From Deltaproteobacteria bacterium (lineage in GTDB: Bacteria > Desulfobacterota > Syntrophia > Syntrophales > UBA5619), in NCBI GenBank assembly GCA_026388345.1, contig JAPLJY010000041.1, positions 1 through 13,283 of the forward strand: 13,283 nt of DNA, in the 5' to 3' direction. Made by a program: the position numbers and the translations under genes. Below, in pieces: positions 1 through 6,650 of the stretch. The notes beneath the pieces were generated by a model. It was not told where the DNA came from. It saw only the letters and a program-made list of their open reading frames with translations, and made no database searches. The first letter of the stretch is position 1; every line of letters begins with the position of its first letter.

Positions 1-140
1 AACTCCTGTACAAGAAACACTGACGAGGAAAGCGAACATCCGCCGCTCACCTCCTGCTCTCAAATGGCCCTCCATTCAAGAACAGTAAAAGCGGACAACT
101 CATTTGCTACAAAACCGGACAAGTCTATTTACTCTTGACA
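1..140 (+). mobile_element. Right terminal fragment of an insertion sequence
   Basis: The stretch ends at 133-140 with TCTTGACA. Read on the minus strand this is the tip TGTCAAGA, and the same tip occurs in the other orientation at 4382-4389. Inside the tip are two copies of a GGACA-containing repeat, gCGGACAAct at 91-100 and CCGGACAAgt at 115-124, spaced 24 bp. They match the TGTCCGG repeats at 4404-4452. Several short subterminal repeats inside a short tip are typical of IS21-like and ISNCY-like elements. The IS body lies left of the window, so family assignment is uncertain. The element is oriented with its transposase on the plus strand, judging by the short coding end at 2-88 and the transposase start in the other copy. 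Confidence 0.6.
2..88 (+). CDS. C-terminal end of a probable transposase (partial)
   Basis: An open frame enters from the left window edge and gives 28 residues before a TAA at 86-88. It ends just before the subterminal IS repeats that start at 91. It is basic and proline-rich near its end (KWPSIQEQ), which is a plausible transposase or helper-protein tail, but I do not recognise the sequence. The assignment rests on position and orientation: the IS end lies directly downstream, and the related IS copy at 4382 has its transposase start on the same strand. It could be a chance frame. Confidence 0.3.
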   Translation, partial: TPVQETLTRKANIRRSPPALKWPSIQEQ

Positions 141-298
141 GGGTTTTCGGTTTGAAATTGAAGTTAGAATTGCCAGCTAAAATACTCAACCGACTTTCCG
201 AACCACCAAGCTCAATTTTGGCGAAATTCCCGTGGCAAGGCATTGCGCTCATAACTGCACCATACGGGAAACGGATACCTCCGCGTTTACAGGACATT

Positions 299-326
299 AA
301 AAAAGGGCGAGGTTGCCCCCGCCCTT
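299..326 (-). terminator. Rho-independent terminator of the pilin gene
   Basis: On the minus strand, 21 bases after the pilin stop codon, AAGGGCG (326-320) pairs perfectly with CGCCCTT (309-303) across a 10-nt loop that can itself form two further G-C pairs. A run of six T follows on the transcript (304-299). The GC-rich stem followed at once by a T tract, in the right direction for the pilin gene, is a canonical intrinsic terminator. Confidence 0.85.
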
Positions 327-347
327 CAGAAACTTCTTCACACCGTT

Positions 348-719
348 CTATGGTGTAATGATACCCGCAGCCGTCACCGTATAAACAATGGGTGGGTTGG
401 AGGCTGCGTGCGTGGAGGTGATCGCAATAGTGGCTTGAGTCCCTGCTGCCGTGGTGGTCACATCCTTTGTGGCCTGAAATGGCGGCGTGAGGTTGGCGAT
501 GCTGGCGACGGTTCCCGCGGGGTAGTCGGCGAAATAGGCCTGCGCCGCCGTGTAAGCGTTCTTGGAATCGGCCTTGGCCGATGTGTTGTAGCCCCTCTGC
601 TTGAAGGAAGTGAACTGCGGGATGGCGATGGCCGCCAGGATGCCGATGATCGCGATAACAATCATGAGCTCGATCAACGTAAACCCCTTCTTGTTCCTCT
701 TGGAAAATACATGAATCAT
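348..719 (-). CDS. pilA: Type IV major pilin, PilA-like
   Basis: This is a structural subunit of a type IV pilus: a prepilin inserted in the inner membrane, cleaved and methylated by PilD and polymerised into the fibre. The ATG at 719 is chosen over the longer open frame because AAGGAG (732-727) lies 7 nt upstream and because it leaves a standard 12-residue basic leader ending in KKG. Cleavage follows G12, giving FTLIELMIVIAIIG with the invariant Glu5. The mature protein is about 111 residues, longer than the roughly 61-residue Geobacter PilA but short for a Pseudomonas-type pilin. The N-terminal helix is textbook. The C-terminal part is Thr/Ala-rich and has no cysteine pair, so no disulfide-bounded D-region. 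The gene stands alone, with its own terminator and a sigma-54-like promoter. Whether it is the main pilin or a pseudopilin cannot be settled here; its length and lone position favour a pilin. Confidence 0.92.
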   Translation of the reverse strand: MIHVFSKRNKKGFTLIELMIVIAIIGILAAIAIPQFTSFKQRGYNTSAKADSKNAYTAAQAYFADYPAGTVASIANLTPPFQATKDVTTTAAGTQATIAITSTHAASNPPIVYTVTAAGIITP

Positions 720-852
720 TGCCTTTCTCCTTTCAGTTTTTGTTGAGTGATTCCATATTTTAAACGCGTTTGCCTGATCCGTCGTTTGACGTTCCACTGT
801 CACTATCCTTAACATGGTATCCAAATCTTTTCCTTTTTTGCTTTACCCTCCC

Positions 853-867
853 GCAATACTCATGCCA
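853..867 (-). promoter_or_regulatory. Sigma-54 (RpoN) promoter for the pilin gene
   Basis: Read on the minus strand the sequence is TGGCATGAGTATTGC. It fits the RpoN consensus TGGCAYR-N4-TTGC, with the GG (-24) and GC (-12) elements at exact spacing. Transcription would start near 842 and leave a leader of about 120 nt before the ATG at 719. RpoN plus PilR control of pilA is established in Pseudomonas, Myxococcus and Geobacter, so the site agrees with the gene downstream. The base before TGG is G rather than the preferred pyrimidine. Confidence 0.7.
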
Positions 868-993
868 CCTTCTGTTGAAAAAATCCGTAGAGGATATTCC
901 AGATTATTCCTCATGATTAAAGTAAATTAGGCCTGACCAGTTTCTTCAGCGTCCTCACCCGACAACCTCACACCATCCATGCAGGCGTCATTT

Positions 994-1011
994 TCACGGC
1001 TTTTACCGTGA
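994..1011. repeat. Short inverted repeat upstream of the pilin promoter
   Basis: TCACGG (994-999) and CCGTGA (1006-1011) form a 6-bp dyad with a 6-nt AT-rich centre. It lies about 130-145 bp upstream of the sigma-54 motif, the usual distance for an enhancer-binding activator such as PilR. It does not match a PilR consensus that I can recall, so a regulatory role is only a suggestion. I see no gene in the rest of 868-1101. Confidence 0.3.
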
Positions 1012-1101
1012 TTATTCAATGTCCGTATGCTTTCCCTTTACCGGTTTTCGGACTTGTTGGTCCTGTGAAAATAAAAAAACCAGTGTTATCATACTATAGC
1101 G

Positions 1102-1142
1102 AACGGTTTAATAAAATGAGATGTCCGTGAGATTAAACCGTT
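1102..1142 (-). terminator. Inverted repeat over the CHAT gene stop, possible terminator
   Basis: AACGGTTTAAT (1102-1112) is a perfect inverted copy of ATTAAACCGTT (1132-1142), with a 19-nt spacer. The right arm overlaps the TAA stop codon (1143-1141) of the TPR-CHAT gene. The transcript could form an 11-bp stem right at the end of translation. No T tract follows on the minus strand, so intrinsic termination would be weak. An mRNA 3'-end stabiliser or a protein-binding dyad is also possible. Confidence 0.4.
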
Positions 1143-4100
1143 AGTAGTTACTTTGGCCTGGATCGCCGACAACGACAAATGGGGCCCAGAATAACGGATG
1201 GGCATAACTGGCCGCGATCTTGCCGGTGGTTTCATCTTTCAGGGTCTCCTTGTCGATCAGGTTCAAAATCGATTTTCGTAAGGCCTGGGCGCGAGATAAG
1301 GCTTTGTTTTCTTCCTGCGACTGGAAAATTCCGGTTACCAGTTTTCGCGCTGAGGTCGTTTCCACGGACCACATGGTAACCAAAAGCGCTCTGGTCCCAG
1401 CATAAAAGAAGGCCTTCCCGAGACCGGAAACCGCTTCCACCCCCTTTCCCTCCGAGGCACCGGTATTACATGCCGAAAGGACCACCCAGTCCGCATTAAG
1501 TTTCATCTTCAGGATCTCGTCCGTGGTCAAAAGACCATCCCCCTTTTCTCCCGTTACTGTGGGTGAGGAGAGCGCAAGTGCGGGCTGATCCAGACCATCC
1601 AGATCTCCGGGAACCAGCGCGTGGGTTGCAAAGGCGATCACCCTTCTGTCGGACAGATTCATGGTCTCGAGGCGATGTTGCGAAAAATCCTTACCCAGAA
1701 AGATGGTGCCGTTTGCATCAGTTCCGAGTACCTTGGCAATGCTCCTGATCTCTTCCGCCGTATCGGGAAGACGATCCAATTTATTGAGTTGAGCTGAGAT
1801 AATCTTCCCATCGTCGAGATTGCCTTTCTCGGTAATCCGCACGCCCCGGACCTGTATCTTGCCCCCCCGGCCGGCAAGCTGGATATTTTCCGAGGTTGTC
1901 TCCTTATTCATCGGCGCGTTTGATTTTGAACTTCCATCCATCGCCAATTGTTCCGGGTTAAAGATCGGATCGCCGAAACCGGCAAAGGCCTTTCTTTTAG
2001 GATCGCTCTCCGGCAATGAACGGAGGGTAACAAGGGCATTGACAGAGGGAAGCATGGTTACGGAAACTTTTCTGATCAGCCAGGGGATCTCCCGGTAATT
2101 GGCAAACAATTCGCCCTTCTTGTCCGCAAGATGAACCGACTCGGTGGGGAGAAGAGACAGAGGCAAGTTCCCTAAAGGTCCGTTAACAGTGATGAGGAGA
2201 TCTTTGGCATCTATCCAGGCTGGCTCGACAGGCTTCAATAGTCTGTCATAGAGATGATAGGCCTGGATCAAATCGAATTCAGGAATGTCGCCCAGAGTAT
2301 TGGGATTGGGGTCCAGCGCCTTGCGCAGATGCGAGACCATTTGAGTTAGGTCTTTCTTGCCGAGTGGTGTTACGGAGAAACGGTTTTCTCCTTTTTTCGG
2401 CACCGCCCAGATATAGGTCTTATCATCCGCCGTAAAAATCGAAATCAATGATTCGTTCTGTTGGAGACTCTCCCTAACTTTATCTATGGTCACCGGCTGA
2501 GGACTGGTGAAGTTGGCATACTTGGGGAAACGCCTGTTGATATCATCGAGAATGAGGTTCCTTGCACGAGTCAGGTTTTCGATCGTTGTCTTTAGGGTAT
2601 TCAATGCCTTGGGGTCCTGTTGATCCGGCGGTGCCATCATGGCGTCGGACAGATTTTCCTGGAGCGCTTGAATCTGTTTGTGCATGTCCTGTTCTTGTCG
2701 GACAAGATCAGATAATTCAGGATCATACGCCGCCGCCGCCCGGGCGCTACTCTCACCGAGGGCGGTCTGGAACGACTGCCCACCCAGATAACCGGCAATC
2801 CGAAAAGCCTCGTCTGAAGCGCGAACGCCGAGTTCTTTTTCCAAGGGCGTCCCGTAGATCCGGCCCAGGAAATCGATATAGGTTTCCAGTATGGCGCGAT
2901 GGAGTTGATTCGATACATCTTCTTTACCGCCCTGTCCCATCAGCACGGGCAAGGCAGAAGAGAAATCCTCAAAGGCCTGCCGGTTATTGCCCTCCATAGC
3001 GTTTGCCATACCTCGCAATCCTAATGCCCAAACGGTCTCAGGATGTTTTTTCCCGAGATTTTTTTGATTCCATTCATAACCGTTGGAAATGATCCGCATG
3101 GCCTCATCGATGCGAGCTGTTTTCAAAAGAGTGAGCATCAGGTTGCGGTTCCGGGTGAACATCTTTTCATAAAGATAGGCATTCTCTTTCATTCCCTCTC
3201 GGACAAGGTCGAACTGCTTCATCGCCTCGGGGAAATCCCCTTTCTGACGCAGAACATTCCCCAGGAACATCTGGGCAGAGCACATTTCGATGGAATCAGA
3301 GGGCAAGCCGGAAGAATCCAGAATCCTTATAGCGGCTCGGGCAAGCTGTTCGGCGTCACTGATGCGTCGTTGAGCAAGCATCACACTGGCCAAACCCCGA
3401 ACTGCCCTTGCCGTCAAGTCAGATTCTACGCCCCCAAACCCCAGGGCTTCCTTCACGGCCTGGCGCGCTTCCATCTCAGCTTCCATGAGACGATGCTGGC
3501 GGGTGAGATTCAAGGAGAGTTGCCTTCGCGTATTTATGGTATTACGTGGCCTCCGTTCTTTTACTGACTGAGAATGACTGAGGTCGAGCGTCTTACGAAG
3601 ATATTGTTCCGCTTCTCCATATCTGCCTTGCGCCTCGAGAACGGAATACCTGATCCCGGCCATATGAACTTCTCTGGCATTGGCGTTCAGAACACTTTTT
3701 TCGGTTTGTTTCTTTTTATTTTGTTTCAACGTTTTTTGAACATACAAGTCATAGCCCTCACGGCTGAACCTTTCCGCTGTCTCCATATCCCCTATCTTTA
3801 TATAGACATCTGTCAATTGTGCATATGTGTTCATTGCATCTTTAAGATCGAGGGATCTCTCAAACAGGTCAACAGCTTTTTGAAAGTTACCGGCGGATTT
3901 CTCTGCTTGAGCAAGATGTACTAATAATTCCGGATCATCTTCACCAGTTTTCTGGGAGTATATCAAGGCATTGCGAAGATCATCGAGGGCCTGTTTCATA
4001 TAGCCGAGTTGTCGTGCAGCGTTTCCTCTTTCCTGATAAAAATCGGCCATGGCTGCATTAGTTGCTTCTTCGGGAGGCAATGCAGACACCTGAGACTTTA

Positions 4101-4326
4101 ATTGTTTGGTAACATTGGCGTCGAATTGCCCAGGTTGATCGAGAACTGCCAGGATGTCATTGATGCGGCGTGATGGTTTTGCAATAGGTGTTTCGTCCAT
4201 CGAAACTGAAATCTTTTTTGCCTCCTCAAGAGACATCTTCGGGGCGCATCCCGGAATGACGAGGAGGATTGCAATGAACAAACAGGAGCATTTCAAAAGT
4301 AGGAAAGTTTTCCTCATTGTAACCAT
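1141..4326 (-). CDS. Lipoprotein with TPR repeats and C-terminal CHAT (caspase-like) domain
   Basis: This 1061-residue protein has a signal sequence ending in a lipobox (VIPGC, Cys27). Ala at +2 predicts sorting to the outer membrane. TPR repeats fill roughly residues 88-440, with typical pairs such as KQALDDLRNAL and FQKAVDLFERSL. A coiled-coil-like stretch follows near 530-610. The CHAT domain (clan CD, caspase/HetF-associated) spans about 640-1055: GFGDP, LPDTAEEI, then the catalytic His902 in FATH and Cys953 in SACNTG, then an HPLFWAPFVVVGD end. Both catalytic residues are present, so it is probably an active cysteine protease or self-processing sensor. The ATG at 4326 and an in-frame ATG at 4317 are both possible; neither has a strong ribosome site. 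Cytosolic TPR-CHAT proteins are known (HetF, the Csx29 type), but this one should be exported. An IS end lies only 55 bp upstream. The substrate is unknown. Confidence 0.9.
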   Translation of the reverse strand: MVTMRKTFLLLKCSCLFIAILLVIPGCAPKMSLEEAKKISVSMDETPIAKPSRRINDILAVLDQPGQFDANVTKQLKSQVSALPPEEATNAAMADFYQERGNAARQLGYMKQALDDLRNALIYSQKTGEDDPELLVHLAQAEKSAGNFQKAVDLFERSLDLKDAMNTYAQLTDVYIKIGDMETAERFSREGYDLYVQKTLKQNKKKQTEKSVLNANAREVHMAGIRYSVLEAQGRYGEAEQYLRKTLDLSHSQSVKERRPRNTINTRRQLSLNLTRQHRLMEAEMEARQAVKEALGFGGVESDLTARAVRGLASVMLAQRRISDAEQLARAAIRILDSSGLPSDSIEMCSAQMFLGNVLRQKGDFPEAMKQFDLVREGMKENAYLYEKMFTRNRNLMLTLLKTARIDEAMRIISNGYEWNQKNLGKKHPETVWALGLRGMANAMEGNNRQAFEDFSSALPVLMGQGGKEDVSNQLHRAILETYIDFLGRIYGTPLEKELGVRASDEAFRIAGYLGGQSFQTALGESSARAAAAYDPELSDLVRQEQDMHKQIQALQENLSDAMMAPPDQQDPKALNTLKTTIENLTRARNLILDDINRRFPKYANFTSPQPVTIDKVRESLQQNESLISIFTADDKTYIWAVPKKGENRFSVTPLGKKDLTQMVSHLRKALDPNPNTLGDIPEFDLIQAYHLYDRLLKPVEPAWIDAKDLLITVNGPLGNLPLSLLPTESVHLADKKGELFANYREIPWLIRKVSVTMLPSVNALVTLRSLPESDPKRKAFAGFGDPIFNPEQLAMDGSSKSNAPMNKETTSENIQLAGRGGKIQVRGVRITEKGNLDDGKIISAQLNKLDRLPDTAEEIRSIAKVLGTDANGTIFLGKDFSQHRLETMNLSDRRVIAFATHALVPGDLDGLDQPALALSSPTVTGEKGDGLLTTDEILKMKLNADWVVLSACNTGASEGKGVEAVSGLGKAFFYAGTRALLVTMWSVETTSARKLVTGIFQSQEENKALSRAQALRKSILNLIDKETLKDETTGKIAASYAHPLFWAPFVVVGDPGQSNY

Positions 4327-4381
4327 CTCAGCGGTGAGGGCATACTACTTTTTTTTGGATTCTGACAACATTGATATTTCA

Positions 4382-4530
4382 TGTCAAGAAAAGATATGGC
4401 GCTTGTCGGGAGCACGTAAGCTGTCCGGTATTGTAGCACACGATCTGTCCGGTTTGTTATGGTCACCTTGGAGGTGACTGATGAGACGGACAGAGAAGCT
4501 ACTGGAGCTCCTGAAGATGCGATTTGAAGA
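4382..4530 (+). mobile_element. Left terminal fragment of an insertion sequence, truncated
   Basis: The fragment begins with the tip TGTCAAGA (4382-4389), the inverted counterpart of the tip ending at 140. Behind it are three TGTCGG or TGTCCGG repeats, at 4404, 4422 and 4446. A ribosome site and the start of a transposase follow at 4481. The IS character is lost around 4525-4535, directly before the tctA stop codon at 4541. The element is therefore cut to about 150 bp. The right boundary is approximate because no intact copy is available for comparison. Confidence 0.6.
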
Positions 4531-4531
4531 G
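4481..4531 (+). pseudogene. Truncated start of an IS transposase
   Basis: An ATG at 4481 follows GGAGG (4470-4474) by 6 nt and reads MRRTEKLLELLKMRFEE. From memory this resembles the N-terminus of ISNCY-type or IS21-like transposases, in which MRFEE is followed by a helix-turn-helix. Here the match stops and the frame runs on antisense through tctA, where the residues (Gly, Asp, Gln, Arg and His rich) are typical of a GC-rich antisense shadow. The start codon and ribosome site sit in a hairpin, GTCACCT (4462-4468) with AGGTGAC (4472-4478), which would limit translation, as is common for transposases. Confidence 0.5.
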
Positions 4532-4540
4532 GATTCAATC

Positions 4541-6043
4541 CTACTCGGACTCAACAAGTTTCTCCCTCTTCTTCCCGATGGCGGGGATCAGGGGGAAGAC
4601 CAAAAAGACCAAGGCGATCAGAAGCGCCCCGAGGGCCAGCGGACGCTTGACAAAGATGTCCAGCCCCCCGTGGGAGATGATCAGGGACTGGCGCAGGGCC
4701 GTCTCCAGCAGAGGGCCCAGGATAAAGGCCAGGATCAGAGGCCCTCCGTCATACTGGTATTTCTTCATCAGGTAGCCGATCCCGCCGAAGGCCAGCATCA
4801 CCACCATGTCGACCACCCTGAAATTCACGCTGTAGGAGCCGATCAGGCAGAACAGGATGATCAGGGGAAACAGGATCCGGTAGGGGACCTTCAGGATCTT
4901 CACCCAGATCCCGATCAGGGGGAGGTTCAGGACCAGCAGCATCACGTTCCCGATGATCATGCTGATCATCACCCCCCAGAAGAAGTCGGGCTGGTTCTGG
5001 ATGAGCATCGGGCCGGGCGTCGTCCCGTGGATCATCAGGGCCGCCAGGAACAGGGCCATCACCACGTTCGACGGGATCCCCAGCGTGAGCAGGGGGACCA
5101 TGGAGCCGAAGGTCGCCGCATTGTTGGCCGCCTCGGGACCGGCCACCCCCTCGATGGCCCCCTTGCCGAACCCCTCCGGGTGCTTCGAGATCCTCTTTTC
5201 GACGGCGTAGGAGACAAAGGAGGAGATCACGGCCGTCCCCCCGGGGATGACCCCGATGAAAAACCCGAGGATGGAGCCCCGGGTGATCGGCGCCCACGAT
5301 CTTTTCCAGTCCTCCCGGTTCGGCAGGAGCCCCTTGATCTTCGTTTCATAGACATCCCTTTGCTCCTCCTGCTCCAGGTTGAAAAGGACCTCGGAGATGC
5401 CGAAAAGCCCCATGACCACCGGGACCATGTCAAAACCGTCCAGGAGGGGCTTGATTCCGTAGGTGAGACGGGGGGTCCCGCTGATCGGGTCCATCCCGAC
5501 GCACCCCAGCACGAGGCCCAGCCCTACCATCAGCAGGGCCTTGACCATGGACCCCGACCCCAGGAACGTGGAGAGGGTGAGCCCCAGGACCATCAGACCG
5601 AAAAACTCCGGCGGTCCGAAATCGAAGGCCAGACGGGAGAGAGACGGGGCCATCAGGGAGATCATCGCCACACCGAAAAAACCGGCGATGAACGAGCCGA
5701 AGGCCGAGATCCCCAGGGCCCGGCCCGCCTTTCCCTGGCGGGCCATCTGATAACCGTCGAAGCAGGTCACCACGGAGGCCGCCTCGCCGGGGATATTGAC
5801 CAGGATCGAGGTGGTCGATCCGCCGTACATCGCCCCGTAATAGATTCCGGACAGCATGATGATCGCCGAGACCGGGCTCATCGTAAAGGTGGCCGGCATG
5901 AGGATCGCCACGGCGCCTGACGTCCCGATCCCGGGCAGGACCCCGATCAGCGTCCCGATCAGTACGCCGATAAAACAATACATCAGATTCATGGGCTGGA
6001 AGGCGGTGACGACCCCTATCTGCAGCCCGGCAAAAAAATCCAT
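4541..6043 (-). CDS. tctA: Tripartite tricarboxylate transporter, large permease TctA
   Basis: This is the 500-residue, about 12-helix membrane subunit of a TTT-family secondary transporter. It couples an ion gradient to uptake of a carboxylate delivered by the periplasmic TctC. Family signatures are clear: GVLPGIG at about 34-40, YYGAMYGGSTTSILVNIPGE at about 68-87, and a second-half counterpart around MVPLLTLGIPSN. The ATG at 6043 is preferred over an in-frame GTG at 6061 because GGGGGGAAA lies just upstream and the protein then starts at the usual family position (MDFFAGLQIG). It lies 46 bp after tctB and ends the operon. Its stop codon is about 10 bp from a truncated IS, so the natural 3' flank and any terminator appear to have been replaced. 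The transported acid cannot be read from sequence. Confidence 0.95.
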   Translation of the reverse strand: MDFFAGLQIGVVTAFQPMNLMYCFIGVLIGTLIGVLPGIGTSGAVAILMPATFTMSPVSAIIMLSGIYYGAMYGGSTTSILVNIPGEAASVVTCFDGYQMARQGKAGRALGISAFGSFIAGFFGVAMISLMAPSLSRLAFDFGPPEFFGLMVLGLTLSTFLGSGSMVKALLMVGLGLVLGCVGMDPISGTPRLTYGIKPLLDGFDMVPVVMGLFGISEVLFNLEQEEQRDVYETKIKGLLPNREDWKRSWAPITRGSILGFFIGVIPGGTAVISSFVSYAVEKRISKHPEGFGKGAIEGVAGPEAANNAATFGSMVPLLTLGIPSNVVMALFLAALMIHGTTPGPMLIQNQPDFFWGVMISMIIGNVMLLVLNLPLIGIWVKILKVPYRILFPLIILFCLIGSYSVNFRVVDMVVMLAFGGIGYLMKKYQYDGGPLILAFILGPLLETALRQSLIISHGGLDIFVKRPLALGALLIALVFLVFPLIPAIGKKREKLVESE

Positions 6044-6089
6044 ATCTTTCCCCCCGCTCACAACACAAACATACGGCCGGCCGTCAAGG

Positions 6090-6551
6090 TCAGGCCAGGA
6101 TGAAACTCAGGACTCCCGGGGGAAACTGGAGTTCCAGAAAGACCCCGAAGACCAGGTAGCAGATCGCGATGGTCACCGCCGATAAAAGCAGGGCGTTCCG
6201 CCAGCTTTGGGGCTCCAGCCCCTTGAACAGAAAAACGAGGAGCAGAAAGGTGCTCAGGATGAACCCCAGTACCTGAAAAACCGCCACGTAGAGGAAGAGG
6301 GCCGCCATGAGCTTCGCCCCGCGGAACCATCGGACCCCCCGCCAGAGCGCTTTGTGTTCCTGCCCGGGGATCGTAAAGGTCTCGATAAAAAAAAGGGCGC
6401 TGAGGATCACGATGATCACGCCCATCCAGAAGATCATGAACCCCGGTTTGGGCGCCCGCCCAGTGCCCAGTTTCAGCAGAAACCCCTCGTACGTGATGTA
6501 GAGGCCAAAGACCGCCCAGAGCAAGGCCTGGATTCTATTGCTTTTTCTCAT
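6090..6551 (-). CDS. tctB: Tripartite tricarboxylate transporter, small subunit TctB
   Basis: This is the 153-residue small membrane subunit of the TTT system, with four to five hydrophobic segments at about 6-25, 34-55, 76-95, 97-110 and 118-140. The end VFGVFLELQFPPG matches the conserved C-terminal pattern of TctB (DUF1468). The ATG at 6551 (MRKSNRIQ) is chosen because it gives the positive-inside start directly before the first helix; a longer open frame to 6593 would read through the intercistronic hairpins. GGGGGA 4-9 nt upstream is a modest ribosome site. It lies between tctC and tctA in the usual C-B-A order. Confidence 0.9.
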   Translation of the reverse strand: MRKSNRIQALLWAVFGLYITYEGFLLKLGTGRAPKPGFMIFWMGVIIVILSALFFIETFTIPGQEHKALWRGVRWFRGAKLMAALFLYVAVFQVLGFILSTFLLLVFLFKGLEPQSWRNALLLSAVTIAICYLVFGVFLELQFPPGVLSFILA

Positions 6552-6558
6552 CAATCCC

Positions 6559-6641
6559 CCGAAGGCGGCGTTTGGCCTTCGGCAATCGGCCATCCGCTCA
6601 AAAGAGCGGTTTCATGGCCGATCCCGGAAAGCCGATTGCCG
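6559..6641. repeat. Cluster of competing inverted repeats between tctC and tctB
   Basis: Three hairpins overlap here. CCGAAGGC (6559-6566) pairs with GCCTTCGG (6575-6582). ATCGGCCAT plus CCGCTC (6585-6599) pairs with GAGCGG (6604-6609) and ATGGCCGAT (6614-6622), giving 15 bp with a 4-nt bulge and an AAAA loop. CGGCAATCGGC (6580-6590) pairs with GCCGATTGCCG (6631-6641) over 11 perfect bp. The last two share bases 6585-6590 and exclude each other. In binding-protein operons such intercistronic stems often protect the 3' end of the binding-protein message and lower expression of the membrane subunits. A REP-like palindrome is the alternative. Confidence 0.8.
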
Positions 6642-6650
6642 GGTGCTGCG

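Noticed and set aside
3043..3924. Plus-strand frames opposite the TPR region
   Set aside because: No ribosome site or domain; the TPR-CHAT protein explains the coding signal on the other strand.
1141..4326. CHAT protein as part of a type III-E CRISPR (Csx29-like) or gasdermin defence system
   Set aside because: No gRAMP, Cas or gasdermin-like gene is in the window, and the signal sequence with lipobox argues against a cytosolic partner.
4342..4368. TTGTCA/TAGTAT promoter-like pair upstream of the CHAT gene
   Set aside because: The spacer is only 15 bp, in a poly-A/T tract, so it is not better than chance. The promoter may also have been displaced by the IS end at 4382.
4481..5920. Plus-strand open frame of 479 codons opposite tctA
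   Set aside because: Only its first 17 or so codons look like a transposase. The rest is antisense to a well-supported permease and has the Asp/Gln/Arg/His/Gly-rich composition of a GC-rich shadow frame.
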